Positions 32,225 through 40,613 of a DNA stretch of 46,170 nucleotides are shown in pieces; the first letter of the stretch is position 1; the number at the start of each line of letters is the position of its first letter. Where the stretch lies: positions 9,416 through 55,585 of the forward strand of contig CADBGC010000013.1 in NCBI GenBank assembly GCA_902794055.1, in the 5' to 3' direction. Below the pieces are notes generated by a model. That model was not told the DNA's origin, made no database searches, and worked only from the letters and a program-made list of their open reading frames with translations. Position numbers and translations under genes: made by a program. The DNA is from an uncultured Eubacteriales bacterium (GTDB taxonomy: Bacteria > Bacillota > Clostridia > Christensenellales > CAG-138).

Positions 32225-32243
32225 GCCGAATATCGGCTTTTTT
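32225..32243 (+). terminator. Plus-oriented terminator-like hairpin
   Basis: GCCGA, ATA, TCGGC (32225-32237) followed by TTTTTTATTT on the plus strand, although both neighbouring genes are on minus. Confidence 0.5.
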
Positions 32244-32303
32244 ATTTGATTTTGACCTTTGGAAAATGCGAAGCGCCATAGTGAAGCGGGCGGGATCGCT
32301 TCA

Positions 32304-33221
32304 TTACGGATCGATAAGCGCGTACTTTTTAAGAAGCTCGTCAAGCTTGCCGCTTTCGCGCAGCTCGTAAATGAACACGTCCGCAAGGCGGGCTATCGCG
32401 GGCTCATCCGCCGAAACGGCGATGGCATAGCTGATGCTGCCGATGCTGTCGCGGGTGATATCAAACTCGAAGCTCTGCGAATACAGCTTCGCGTACACAT
32501 CCGGCAGCACGGCGCAGTCTATCCTGCCCTTTTCGAGCGCGGTCAGAAGATCGGGATATGAGGCAAACGCCTTCTTATCGAAGGTGACGGCGTTTTCGGG
32601 CAGCTCCTTTTCTATGCCGCGCAGCCTGTCGATAAGGCTTCTTTCAACCTTGGTTTCGTGCGCGCTTACGTATTTATTCAGCACGCTTGCCGCCGAAGTG
32701 TTTTGAACGTATCCTATCAGCATTTGATCGAGCGTTTTTTTCGACGCACCCTTTCTTATGATAACGCGGCAGGCATCGGTATAATACGGGTATGAATACT
32801 CGAATTTTCCGCTCGCGCCCTTCTGCATCAGGGCTATCGCCGCATCTATGCTGCCGTCCGAGAGCTTGGTTTCGGCGGTCTGAGCGGAAACGGTAACGAA
32901 TTTGACCGGCTTTTCGCCGCTTTCGGGAAGCATGTACTCCGCAAACAGCTCCGCAAGCTCGACCTCGAGCCCCTCTCCGTTTAAGGAAAAGCCCGGGATA
33001 TCGTTTCTGATGCCCACGGTCAGTATGCCCTTATCCGTTATCCGCTTCACCTCGGCGGCGGATTTCAGCTGCTTTTCGGGCTTCAGATAATTGAAAAGCG
33101 CAAAAGCGGCTGCAAGCGCAAGCACCGAAACGAGCAGTATTCTAAGGGGTCTGCCGCGCTCGCCGCGCAGTGTCAGCCCCGTGCTCCTCGTTCCTCTGCG
33201 AATTCCAAGCCGCCTTCTCAT
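32304..33221 (-). CDS. Family 3 solute-binding protein (amino-acid type), orphan
   Basis: A 305-residue SBP_bac_3 protein. A basic N-terminus and one hydrophobic anchor (ILLVSVLALAAAFALFNYL, 28-46) are not followed by a lipobox Cys, so it is probably membrane-anchored. Then come the family blocks ILTVGIRNDIPGFSLN, ELAELFAEYML, SIDAAIALM, EYSYPYY and YAIAVSADEP. No permease or ATPase gene is adjacent. It may serve a transporter encoded elsewhere or act as an extracellular sensor. AAAAGG is only 1 nt from the ATG; no better start is seen. Confidence 0.85.
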   Translation of the reverse strand: MRRRLGIRRGTRSTGLTLRGERGRPLRILLVSVLALAAAFALFNYLKPEKQLKSAAEVKRITDKGILTVGIRNDIPGFSLNGEGLEVELAELFAEYMLPESGEKPVKFVTVSAQTAETKLSDGSIDAAIALMQKGASGKFEYSYPYYTDACRVIIRKGASKKTLDQMLIGYVQNTSAASVLNKYVSAHETKVERSLIDRLRGIEKELPENAVTFDKKAFASYPDLLTALEKGRIDCAVLPDVYAKLYSQSFEFDITRDSIGSISYAIAVSADEPAIARLADVFIYELRESGKLDELLKKYALIDP

Positions 33222-33294
33222 GCCTTTTGAGTATTGCCTTTCGGTGGTGTTATCGCTCCAATTATACCAAATGCGGGGCGATAAAACAATCTTT

Positions 33295-35094
33295 TCAGCT
33301 CACCCGTGCCACTATCGCCGTCATATCATCCTCGCCCCCCATGCTTCGCGCGCATTCCACCAGCTCCGCTGCCGCTGCCTTGGGATCGCTTTTCCGAGCC
33401 GTTTTCACGATCGCGGAATCAAGCTCCTCTCCGAGCGCATCCGAAACGCCGTCGCTCATCATTATTATCACGTCCCCACGCTTGAGCTTCAGGCTGAAAA
33501 CGGCCGTTCTTGCCTCCTCCACTATCCCAACGGGGAGCGCTTCCGCGCAGATCGCATTCGCTCTGCCGTGCCGAACGATATAGCTTGCGGGTGCGCCGTG
33601 CTTTGCCGCGATCGCGCTGCCCTTGCGCCTGTCGAAAACAAGCGCATCGAGCGTTGCATAGCTCTCCCCGCCCTCGCGAAGCAGCAGGAGCCTGTTCACA
33701 AGCTCCGCCGCCGAGTCTATATCGAAGCCGCAGCACACAAGATCCGCAACCATATTCACCGTTTGCTCGCTCTCGCGCCGCGCCGCAGCGCCCATGCCCA
33801 TGCCGTCGCTTATCGCGGCAAGGCAAAGCCCGTCCAGCTCGCGAATGCAGGCGGCGTCCCCCGTTTGGCTCCCTGCCCTGCCCGCGCGCTCCGCCGTGCC
33901 TATGCCGATGCTGTAGCTCTCGCGCTGCTCCGCCTCGGGCAGAGCCAGCCGCGCAAGGCTCTTCGCCACGCCCGAAAGCTGCATATTCACAAGCCCCGAA
34001 GCGCCGTTATCCGCGCCGTCGAAGAGTCGGGACATCTCAAACAGCACCTCCGAGAGCATGCCGAGGCGGCGGCTGCGTTTATCGAGCTCCCGCTCAAGCT
34101 CCGCCTCCCTTGTGCTGCTTGCGTCAAGCTCCGCCGCGCCGCCATCCGCAAGAAGAAACGCGGCAGCGCTCAGTATCAGCTCCGCAGGGGATGGGCTGCC
34201 CGCGCCGCCGAGAAAATAAAAAAGCGCCAGCGAGGGCACGGAAAAACCCGCCAAAACGCCCCATTTTCCGAGCGGGCGCAGCATCACCGCCAGGAGCGAG
34301 CAAACGCAGAGCACGGCTATAAGGAGCATATCGGAGCCGAGCGCGAAAACCCGCACCGAGGAAACCACCGCCGCGCATGCTATAGCGGAAAGGCCGCAGC
34401 TTTGCGCCGATGCAAGGCAGCAGAACGCCGCAGCCGCCATGCCGAGCTCGATGCCGAATACGCGCACGTGAGCAAACGAAGCCGAAACGAGCCCGCCGAG
34501 CAGGGCGAGCGAGAGGATGCGAACCTCCGCCGAGGCTATCGTCTTTCGTTTTAGCGGCGATGGCGCGGCAAAGGCCGCTCCGCAGGCAAGAAAGCCCGCG
34601 AGCGAGACCGTCAGCGAGCAGATGAGCACGTGCTCGATGAAGCCCGAAACGGAAGGCGCCTTCCACAGCCCCAATAAGGCCGCGGTAGGCAGCGCGAGCA
34701 GGCCCGACAGGAACAGCGCGGCATATTTCATCAGCGCATTCACGCCCCGCTTACCGCGCACCGCGCCGAAGATCAGCTCGAACCCGAGCATGAACGCCGA
34801 AGCTATGCAGCCCGAATAGGTGCCCGATGCGGCGCTTCCCGCGCAGAGGCCGAGCAGCGCTGAAAAATAGCTCTGCACTCCGAGCGAGCAGCGGCAGGCG
34901 CAGCAGAAGGCGAGCGCGGCAGCGGGGAGCATCGGCGCAGATGAGGAAGAATAGAGCACGGCGTTGAAGGGCAGGCCGCAGGCAAGCAGCATTGCCGCCG
35001 CCGCGGGGAACGCCCATCGCTGAAGATATCGCTTTGGCAGCATCAGCCGCGCCGTTTCGAGCGCGCGATAGAAAAGGCTTTTCGTTTTCTCCAT
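33295..35094 (-). CDS. spoIIE: SpoIIE stage II sporulation phosphatase
   Basis: A 599-residue PP2C-type phosphatase; in sporulation it dephosphorylates SpoIIAA-P and so activates sigma-F in the forespore. About ten hydrophobic segments occupy residues 20-305, followed by a linker with ELERELDKRSRRLG and the PP2C domain (about 390-599): ISDGMGMGAAARRES, MMSDGVSDALGEEL and GGEDDMTAIVARV with the metal-binding Asp residues. It is shorter than the ~820-residue Bacillus protein, mainly in the regulatory linker. The ATG at 35094 follows AAGGAG by 9 nt. Confidence 0.93.
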   Translation of the reverse strand: MEKTKSLFYRALETARLMLPKRYLQRWAFPAAAAMLLACGLPFNAVLYSSSSAPMLPAAALAFCCACRCSLGVQSYFSALLGLCAGSAASGTYSGCIASAFMLGFELIFGAVRGKRGVNALMKYAALFLSGLLALPTAALLGLWKAPSVSGFIEHVLICSLTVSLAGFLACGAAFAAPSPLKRKTIASAEVRILSLALLGGLVSASFAHVRVFGIELGMAAAAFCCLASAQSCGLSAIACAAVVSSVRVFALGSDMLLIAVLCVCSLLAVMLRPLGKWGVLAGFSVPSLALFYFLGGAGSPSPAELILSAAAFLLADGGAAELDASSTREAELERELDKRSRRLGMLSEVLFEMSRLFDGADNGASGLVNMQLSGVAKSLARLALPEAEQRESYSIGIGTAERAGRAGSQTGDAACIRELDGLCLAAISDGMGMGAAARRESEQTVNMVADLVCCGFDIDSAAELVNRLLLLREGGESYATLDALVFDRRKGSAIAAKHGAPASYIVRHGRANAICAEALPVGIVEEARTAVFSLKLKRGDVIIMMSDGVSDALGEELDSAIVKTARKSDPKAAAAELVECARSMGGEDDMTAIVARVS

Positions 35095-35294
35095 ACGTTC
35101 ATTCTCCTTATGAAAAGTATGACCCATCGAAGGATACCATAAAGCCCGCCGCGGCTTTGTCGCTTCGGCGATAAGAAAAACCGCTTTTCCAAGCGCTTTT
35201 GCCCGAAAGCGCTTGACTGCCCCGCTCTCGGAAGCACCGCATTTTTTACTGCATGCCGTCTGTTCTTCGCCCGATTATATTGCTTGCGCCGTAT

Positions 35295-35323
35295 TGTTAA
35301 GTTGCGGTTAGCATGATATAATT
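35295..35323 (+). promoter_or_regulatory. Promoter of the PIG-L protein gene
   Basis: TTGTTA (35295-35300), a 17-nt spacer ending in TGA and TATAAT (35318-35323), 35 nt ahead of the start codon. Confidence 0.75.
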
Positions 35324-35357
35324 ATGCTGTAATATTATGCAGCAAGGATGAAACGCG

Positions 35358-36974
35358 ATGAAAAAGCTCATTGTTTTTATGGTTTTTGCGCTTCTGCTCG
35401 CATGCATTCCCCTTCCCTCCGCGCTCGGCGAAAGCGTTATGCGCGATATCACTGCGAGCTGCTCCATCGAGCTCAACGGCGCTCCGATAAACGGTATGCT
35501 CATCGACAACAGCGAGAGCACCTATCTTGAATACTCGCAGGCGGTTATCACGGTTCGCGCAGTCGAGCCGATCGGCGGCATCTACATCAAATTCGACCGA
35601 ACGCCGCCGAGCTGGACTCTTTGGTTCAACGGAATGTTTCAGAGCTGCGGCGCATACGGCTTTCTGCACGAGTTTCAAAAGGTGGATTCCACGAGCGCCT
35701 CGCAGCTTACGCTGAGCTTCTCCAAGGAGGTCAGCATAGCCGACATCTTCTTTTTTTCACTCGGCACGAAGCCCCCTGCAAACGTTCAGGTTTGGCGGCC
35801 CGCATCGGGGCGCTGCGATATGATGCTGCTTGCCGCCCATTCGGACGATGATCAGCTCTTCTTCGCGGGTGCGGTGCCCGATGCGGTGGCACGTGGAGCG
35901 GAGGTGCAGGTATGCTTCTTCACAAACCATTGGAACACGCACACAAGGCCGCACGAGCTTTTGAACGGGCTTTGGACCTGCGGACTTACGCGCTACCCCG
36001 TTATCGGCCCCTTCATGGACACGGGCAGGGGCTACAGCGAGGAGGAGGGGCTACAGCTGTTCGCGGCGCTCGGCTTCACCTACGACGATATGGTTAAGCA
36101 CCAGACCATGCTTCTGCGCAAATACAAGCCGCAGGTGGTGCTTGCGCACGATATTCTCGGCGAATACGGGCATAGCGCGCATATCATCGACTCCCACGCG
36201 CTGCGCGATGCGGCGCTCGTTTCAAACGATGCTTCCCGCTATCCCGATCTTGCGCTGGCACACGGCACTTGGGACGTTCCGAAGATCTATATCCACCTGT
36301 ATTGGGATAATGAGATAAATTTCGAGATCGACACTCCCCTTTCGCACTTTGGCGGCAAGACCGCCTATCAGGTATCGCAGGATGCCTTCCGCTGCCATAT
36401 CTCCCAGATGAGCACGCGCTACCGCTATTGGCTGCTCGGCACCCCCGCTAACCCTGTCACGAACTCCTACGGCTTCCCGCAGTATTCGCCCCGCTATTAC
36501 GGGCTTTGGCGCAGCCTTGTGGGTGAGGACAGCGTTAAGAAGCATTTTTACGAGAATATAAGCTTCTACGGCGATGCGCATACGGTTCCCTCCAGCACGG
36601 CGGCTCCCGCAACTACGTCCCCGCCAACGCCCGTTCCCACGCCGACTCCCACGCCGACTCCCACGCCAACTCCCACGCCGGAGCCAACACCGACTCCCAC
36701 GCCAAGGCCGACGCGTTTGCCGATCGTAAGGCCGACTCCCACACCAACGCCCACTCCGGCTCCGACCCCGACTCCGACTCCCACGCCGATTCCCACGCCC
36801 GAGATAACGGACAAGCCGACGGCGCAGCCGGAGACCGAGGTGCCGTCACAGCCGCAGGCGGAAAGAGGCGGTGCAGCACCAACGGCTTTGCCGCCGATAG
36901 TGATGCCGACTTTTCTGCTGCTCGCGGGCGCGATTGCGCTGAGTATAATTCTATTAAAACGAAAACGCCGCTGA
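35358..36974 (+). CDS. Secreted PIG-L-family deacetylase with Pro-Thr linker and membrane anchor
   Basis: A 538-residue extracellular protein. Signal peptide 1-23 (IVFMVFALLLACIPLPSALG). Residues 30-150 look like a beta-sandwich, perhaps carbohydrate binding. The PIG-L/LmbE domain starts at LLAAHSDDDQLFFAGAV (about 156-172), with later metal ligand EYGHSAH. Residues ~420-485 are Pro-Thr dipeptide repeats, a typical wall-spanning linker, and the C-terminus is a membrane segment followed by KRKRR. PIG-L enzymes de-N-acetylate GlcNAc-containing glycans or lipids; a cell-envelope glycan is the likely substrate. AAGGATG precedes the ATG. Confidence 0.88.
   Translation: MKKLIVFMVFALLLACIPLPSALGESVMRDITASCSIELNGAPINGMLIDNSESTYLEYSQAVITVRAVEPIGGIYIKFDRTPPSWTLWFNGMFQSCGAYGFLHEFQKVDSTSASQLTLSFSKEVSIADIFFFSLGTKPPANVQVWRPASGRCDMMLLAAHSDDDQLFFAGAVPDAVARGAEVQVCFFTNHWNTHTRPHELLNGLWTCGLTRYPVIGPFMDTGRGYSEEEGLQLFAALGFTYDDMVKHQTMLLRKYKPQVVLAHDILGEYGHSAHIIDSHALRDAALVSNDASRYPDLALAHGTWDVPKIYIHLYWDNEINFEIDTPLSHFGGKTAYQVSQDAFRCHISQMSTRYRYWLLGTPANPVTNSYGFPQYSPRYYGLWRSLVGEDSVKKHFYENISFYGDAHTVPSSTAAPATTSPPTPVPTPTPTPTPTPTPTPEPTPTPTPRPTRLPIVRPTPTPTPTPAPTPTPTPTPIPTPEITDKPTAQPETEVPSQPQAERGGAAPTALPPIVMPTFLLLAGAIALSIILLKRKRR
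36618..36807 (+). repeat. Low-complexity coding repeat (Pro-Thr dipeptides)
   Basis: Near-perfect hexanucleotide repeats of the type CCGACT/CCCACG encode the Pro-Thr linker of the PIG-L protein; prone to length variation. Confidence 0.9.
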
Positions 36975-37018
36975 AAAGCGAAAAATACTATTCCACACTT
37001 TAAAAGGACGAATCAACA

Positions 37019-37807
37019 ATGACAGGCAAGGTTGCTTTAGGGCTTTTGATCCCCTTCCTCGGAACTATGCTCGGCTCGGGCTGCGTTTATTTCATGAAGC
37101 GCGAGCTCAAGCGCAGCGTTCAGCGCGCGCTGACGGGCTTTGCGGCGGGCGTTATGGTCGCCGCCTCGATCTGGAGCCTCATAATCCCCGCAATGAATCT
37201 CTCGGAGCAGCAGGGGCTTGGGAAGCTTGCGTTCCTTCCCTCCGTTATAGGCTTTCTTGTGGGCATAGCGTTTCTGCTTCTGCTCGACAGGATAACGCCC
37301 CATCTTCACATGAACTCCGTTAAATCCGAGGGCCCGCGCAGCCGCATTCAAAGAGCCACGATGATGGTGCTTGCCGTAACGCTGCACAATATCCCAGAGG
37401 GCATGACGCTCGGCATCGTTTACGCGGGTCTCATCGCGGGGCTGCCCGAAGTGACCGCCGGCGGTGCGCTCGCGCTTTCGCTCGGCATTGCGATACAGAA
37501 CTTCCCCGAGGGCGCGATAATCTCCCTGCCCCTTCACGCTGAGGGCATGAGCAGGCACAAGGCCTTCGGCTACGGCACTCTGACGGGCGCGGTGGAGCCG
37601 ATCGGCGCACTTCTGACGATATTCTTCGCCAAGCTCTTCCTGCCCATCATGCCGTATTTCCTCGCTTTCGCCGCGGGCGCTATGCTCTACGTAGTTGTGG
37701 AGGAGCTTATCCCCGAGATGAGCGAGGGCGAGCACTCGAATATAGGCGTTATAATGTTTGCGCTCGGCTTCGCGCTGATGATGGCGCTGGACGTGGCGCT
37801 GGGCTGA
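37019..37807 (+). CDS. ZIP-family divalent metal transporter
   Basis: A 262-residue membrane protein with about eight hydrophobic segments. The metal-path motifs are HNIPEGMTLG (about 121-130) and QNFPEGAIIS (about 158-167). A short His-bearing loop (DRITPHLHMNSVK) lies between segments 3 and 4. Closest in type to ZupT/GufA importers of zinc, iron or manganese. The ATG follows AAAAGGACG. The YunG-like gene 26 nt downstream may be co-transcribed. Confidence 0.92.
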   Translation: MTGKVALGLLIPFLGTMLGSGCVYFMKRELKRSVQRALTGFAAGVMVAASIWSLIIPAMNLSEQQGLGKLAFLPSVIGFLVGIAFLLLLDRITPHLHMNSVKSEGPRSRIQRATMMVLAVTLHNIPEGMTLGIVYAGLIAGLPEVTAGGALALSLGIAIQNFPEGAIISLPLHAEGMSRHKAFGYGTLTGAVEPIGALLTIFFAKLFLPIMPYFLAFAAGAMLYVVVEELIPEMSEGEHSNIGVIMFALGFALMMALDVALG

Positions 37808-37833
37808 TGCGGTTTAGCTGAAAGGAGCAGGCT

Positions 37834-38241
37834 ATGTATAAGTTTTACGGAAACGAAACAGTTCCTTCGGAAATAAGGGCGCTTTACGATGCGTTCGATA
37901 GATGCTGGTGCGCCGAAACCTGCGCGCCGCGCTTTCGCCCCGAGTGGAGCGAAGCGAATAAAACCCTCGGCCAATGCTCGATAACCGCGTTCATAGTTCA
38001 GGATCTTCTCGGCGGCAGGGTGCTCGGCGTTTCGCTCGGCGGCGGCGCGTACCACTGCATAAACGAGATAGGCGGCATCAAGTTCGACCTCACGAGCGAG
38101 CAGTTCGAGGGCGACGACAGGGTGCTCGACTATGAAAACACGCCCGAGCAGAGCCGCAAGGTGCATTTTGCGGATGCGGATAAATACGAAAGATATCTGC
38201 TTTTGAAATCGCTTTTGATAAAGCAGCTTCTGAAAGAATAG
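37834..38241 (+). CDS. YunG-like protein
   Basis: A 135-residue soluble protein resembling Bacillus YunG: CWCAETCAPRF, then NKTLGQCSITAFIVQDLLGG, an AYHCINEIGG strand and FDLTSEQF. The conserved Cys and His positions give it a transglutaminase-like or papain-like appearance, but no activity is known. The ATG follows AAAGGAG by 6 nt. It shares a bidirectional terminator with the small gene on the opposite strand. Confidence 0.8.
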   Translation: MYKFYGNETVPSEIRALYDAFDRCWCAETCAPRFRPEWSEANKTLGQCSITAFIVQDLLGGRVLGVSLGGGAYHCINEIGGIKFDLTSEQFEGDDRVLDYENTPEQSRKVHFADADKYERYLLLKSLLIKQLLKE

Positions 38242-38251
38242 GAGCAAAACC

Positions 38252-38276
38252 GAAGCCCGGCTCACCGCCGGGCTTC
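38252..38276. terminator. Bidirectional terminator overlapping the DUF3789-like stop codon
   Basis: GAAGCCCGGC (38252-38261), TCACC, GCCGGGCTTC (38267-38276). The loop contains the stop codon of the minus-strand small gene. Confidence 0.8.
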
Positions 38277-38396
38277 ATCGTTTTCGTTTTTAAGCTGAAG
38301 CTCATGCCTTGCGCCGAGCTGAAGCGCACACATTACGAATATGCCTACAGCACCGCCTATAAGCATTCCGAGGATCAAAAACATTGTTTCACGCAT
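38262..38396 (-). CDS. DUF3789-like single-span membrane microprotein
   Basis: A 44-residue ORF starting at ATG 38396, 6 nt after GGAG. It begins MRETMFLILGMLIGGAVGIF, continues VMCALQLG, and ends in a charged tail. One membrane span followed by MCxLQ is characteristic of DUF3789 microproteins, which are often encoded on mobile or accessory regions. It accounts for most of the otherwise gene-free 340 bp between the YunG-like gene and the next lipoprotein. Too short for ordinary gene finders. Confidence 0.75.
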   Translation of the reverse strand: MRETMFLILGMLIGGAVGIFVMCALQLGARHELQLKNENDEARR

Positions 38397-38496
38397 CGGT
38401 TTCTCCGTTTCAACTTACTTCGGGAAAAACGCTTTTCTCCCAAAACAATTATGTGCCGTTGTGAAAATGCTATGCAAAAGACGGCGGCAAGCGCGG

Positions 38497-38524
38497 TTGA
38501 AAAAAAAAAAAAAAAAAGTATAAT
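38497..38524 (+). promoter_or_regulatory. Promoter with an 18-A homopolymer spacer
   Basis: TTGAAA (38497-38502) and TATAAT (38519-38524) are separated by 16 nt that consist of A residues and one G; the A-run spans 38500-38517. Replication slippage would change the spacer length. Confidence 0.7.
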
Positions 38525-38580
38525 TATTTTGTAATGCTTTTTCACTTCTCCATCAAACCAACGAAAGGCGGTGAGTTTAA

Positions 38581-39093
38581 ATGAACATCTATGAAAGCGT
38601 GAATTGCCGCGATGCTTCTCGTCGGGGCGAAAAAAAGCCTTTCGCCGTCAGCATGCTTGCAGCAGCGCTCGCCTTGCTCTTGTTTCTTGCTTCATGCGCC
38701 TCGTCCTGCCCGTTTTTTCAGGTGCGGGATCCGCAGTCACCCAAAAAGCGCGTATTCGACTACGTGCTCGAAAACGAGAGCGATCTTACCAAGCATATCC
38801 GTGAAAAAAGCTTTATGGAGCTTGAAAACACCGGCATAATCGAGGAGATAAACGCGCATGATGATTATATCGAATTCTCCTGCGGCGGCTCCGGCTTCGG
38901 GCCGAACACCTCCTATTGGGGCTTCTATTATGCGCTTTCGGAGAACGCCGAAACCGCCGTTCGTGCGTTTTTCGGTAACGCGGAGCTGACCGAGAGCGGC
39001 AGCGGGCTTGAAGTGCGCGAGGAGAGCGGCGATAATTACTCCTACACCGAGAGTATCACGGGGCGCTTTTACTATTATTTTTCTTCGTATTGA
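38581..39093 (+). CDS. Lipoprotein of unknown function
   Basis: A 170-residue protein. A 22-residue hydrophilic N-terminus precedes a hydrophobic stretch (VSMLAAALALLLFLASC) with lipobox FLASC near residue 39. The mature part is acidic, with FDYVLENESDLTKHIREKSF and a Gly/aromatic region (GFGPNTSYWGFYYAL). No family recognised. The ATG follows AAAGGCGGTGAG. It lies behind the poly-A promoter and is followed 22 nt later by another small envelope protein, probably one operon. Confidence 0.78.
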   Translation: MNIYESVNCRDASRRGEKKPFAVSMLAAALALLLFLASCASSCPFFQVRDPQSPKKRVFDYVLENESDLTKHIREKSFMELENTGIIEEINAHDDYIEFSCGGSGFGPNTSYWGFYYALSENAETAVRAFFGNAELTESGSGLEVREESGDNYSYTESITGRFYYYFSSY

Positions 39094-39115
39094 TACACCG
39101 ATTTGGAGATGAAAT

Positions 39116-39448
39116 ATGAACAAAAGAAAAAAACTCGTTATAGCGGCAGTCATCATCCTGCTTGCCGCCCTGCCGATATATGCGCTCCTGCCGCTGTTTA
39201 CAACTCTTGACGGCGGATTTCGCGGCGCGGAGTACGAATACCTCATTCTCGATGGCGAAAGGTACGCGCTTTGCCTCGATCACCCACCCATGACTCGCGG
39301 CGCGCTTCTCGGAACGCTTCCATACGGGGACGAAAAGGCTATGATATTCCAAGCGACACCCCAAAGCGGTGAAAGCGAAAGCGAATACGTTTACGCGCTC
39401 ATTTTTAAGGACGGCGCATACTATAAAAAGCTTGATTCTAATGAATAA
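39116..39448 (+). CDS. Small membrane-anchored protein of unknown function
   Basis: A 110-residue protein with an N-terminal anchor or signal (KKLVIAAVIILLAALPIYALL) and an extracytoplasmic domain of about 80 residues (LDGERYALCLDHPP, EYVYALIFKDGAYYKKL). No family recognised. The ATG follows GGAGATG. It lies 22 nt after the lipoprotein gene and ends at a terminator shared with the opposing regulator gene. Confidence 0.78.
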   Translation: MNKRKKLVIAAVIILLAALPIYALLPLFTTLDGGFRGAEYEYLILDGERYALCLDHPPMTRGALLGTLPYGDEKAMIFQATPQSGESESEYVYALIFKDGAYYKKLDSNE

Positions 39449-39476
39449 TTCGGCTTACAAAACGAACGGGAGCGCA

Positions 39477-39515
39477 GAGGCAGATATACCTTTCGCGCTC
39501 CCGATTGCTTTATTT
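39477..39515 (+). terminator. Terminator between convergent genes
   Basis: CGGGAGCGC (39477-39485) pairs with GCGCTCCCG (39495-39503), followed by ATTGCTTTATTTT. Confidence 0.75.
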
Positions 39516-39536
39516 TATCGGATCGCTAATCGATCT

Positions 39537-40613
39537 CTAATCGTTCCACAGCTCCATAAACACGCCGTCAACCACTTTCCCGATCTCATAGATTCGAGCG
39601 CCGTCCTCGGTCAGCGTATAGTTCAAGCCGTCCCCGCCGTTTTCGCGCCGAGCTGTATTTACCCCTTCCATGCCGTCCGTGATCTGTTCGGCAAGCTTCA
39701 AGGCGGCTTCCTCGCCAAGCTCCGTGTACGTTTTGCAAACGTGCTCATATATCACGCCGAACATTTTCTCGCGGTCGAACGGAACTATATGGGGCGTATC
39801 CGGATAAACGGTCGTTTCCAGAAGTTGGGAAACGCCTTCACTGCCTTCGAGATCATCGAAAGCGACCGCGATCCCGTTCTCAGGTTGAGAAGCGCCGAGG
39901 CTTTCTGCCGAAGCAATTTTTCTGTCCGTTATCGTTGAATGATCGCAGTATGAGATACCGTCTTCATAAACGCTGATCTGCGTTAAAAAATCAACGCTTT
40001 GTATGCAGCCGCCTGCGTTGACGGTGAACACGGCCTTATCGTATCTCGCGCCGGGCTCAAGCTCGATATCAACGGCATAAAGGCCGTTTCCGCAGGAAAC
40101 AGTTTGTTTTGATACGGCGGCAACGTCGCTGCCCTTGCGATAAAAGCGAATCGTGCCGTCCACGGGCGAGTTGGAGTTGAATAATAAAGAGTATTTTCCC
40201 TTCACCGCATCATAGGAGTTCAGCTCCAGATCCTCCACCGTCAGCGCTTCGGTCATAAATGCGGACGGTGAATCGTTATGCCCAGAAGTATATTTGCCGA
40301 TCAAAAACCCCGCAGCTCCGATCAGCAGGCAGGCCGCCGCAGCAGCGGCACGAATAAAGAGCTGCCTTTTCGCCTTCGGCAGTTTGGGCGCTTCCAATAC
40401 TATGGGCTCCATTCTGACCTCCCGCCCCGCAAGCTCATCAAGGCTCGTTTCCAATATTTCGGAAAGCCTGATAAGCTTTTCGGCATCGGGCATACATTCG
40501 CCGTTTTCCCATCGGCTCACGGACTGGCGGCTGACGGCGAGCTTCGCGGCAAGCTCGTCCTGAGTCATTCCCAATTCCTTCCGCCGCTTCAGCAGCATTT
40601 CATTGAACAACAT
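39537..40613 (-). CDS. Membrane-anchored XRE-family regulator
   Basis: A 358-residue protein. N-terminal helix-turn-helix (residues 5-60, MTQDELAAKLAVSRQSVSRWENG), a short linker, one membrane segment (about 88-108, FIRAAAAAACLLIGAAGFLIG), and a ~250-residue extracytoplasmic part with no known domain. This is the architecture of a one-component membrane sensor. Of two ATGs 6 nt apart, the second (40613) is preferred: AGAGGTG is 7-8 nt upstream of it. An interrupted palindrome GGTGT/ACACC (near 40641-40652) upstream may be its operator. Confidence 0.85.
   Translation of the reverse strand: MLFNEMLLKRRKELGMTQDELAAKLAVSRQSVSRWENGECMPDAEKLIRLSEILETSLDELAGREVRMEPIVLEAPKLPKAKRQLFIRAAAAAACLLIGAAGFLIGKYTSGHNDSPSAFMTEALTVEDLELNSYDAVKGKYSLLFNSNSPVDGTIRFYRKGSDVAAVSKQTVSCGNGLYAVDIELEPGARYDKAVFTVNAGGCIQSVDFLTQISVYEDGISYCDHSTITDRKIASAESLGASQPENGIAVAFDDLEGSEGVSQLLETTVYPDTPHIVPFDREKMFGVIYEHVCKTYTELGEEAALKLAEQITDGMEGVNTARRENGGDGLNYTLTEDGARIYEIGKVVDGVFMELWND

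Noticed and set aside
36618..36807. Repetitive CCGACT-type tract as a non-coding satellite
   Set aside because: It is in frame within the PIG-L gene and encodes a Pro-Thr stalk.
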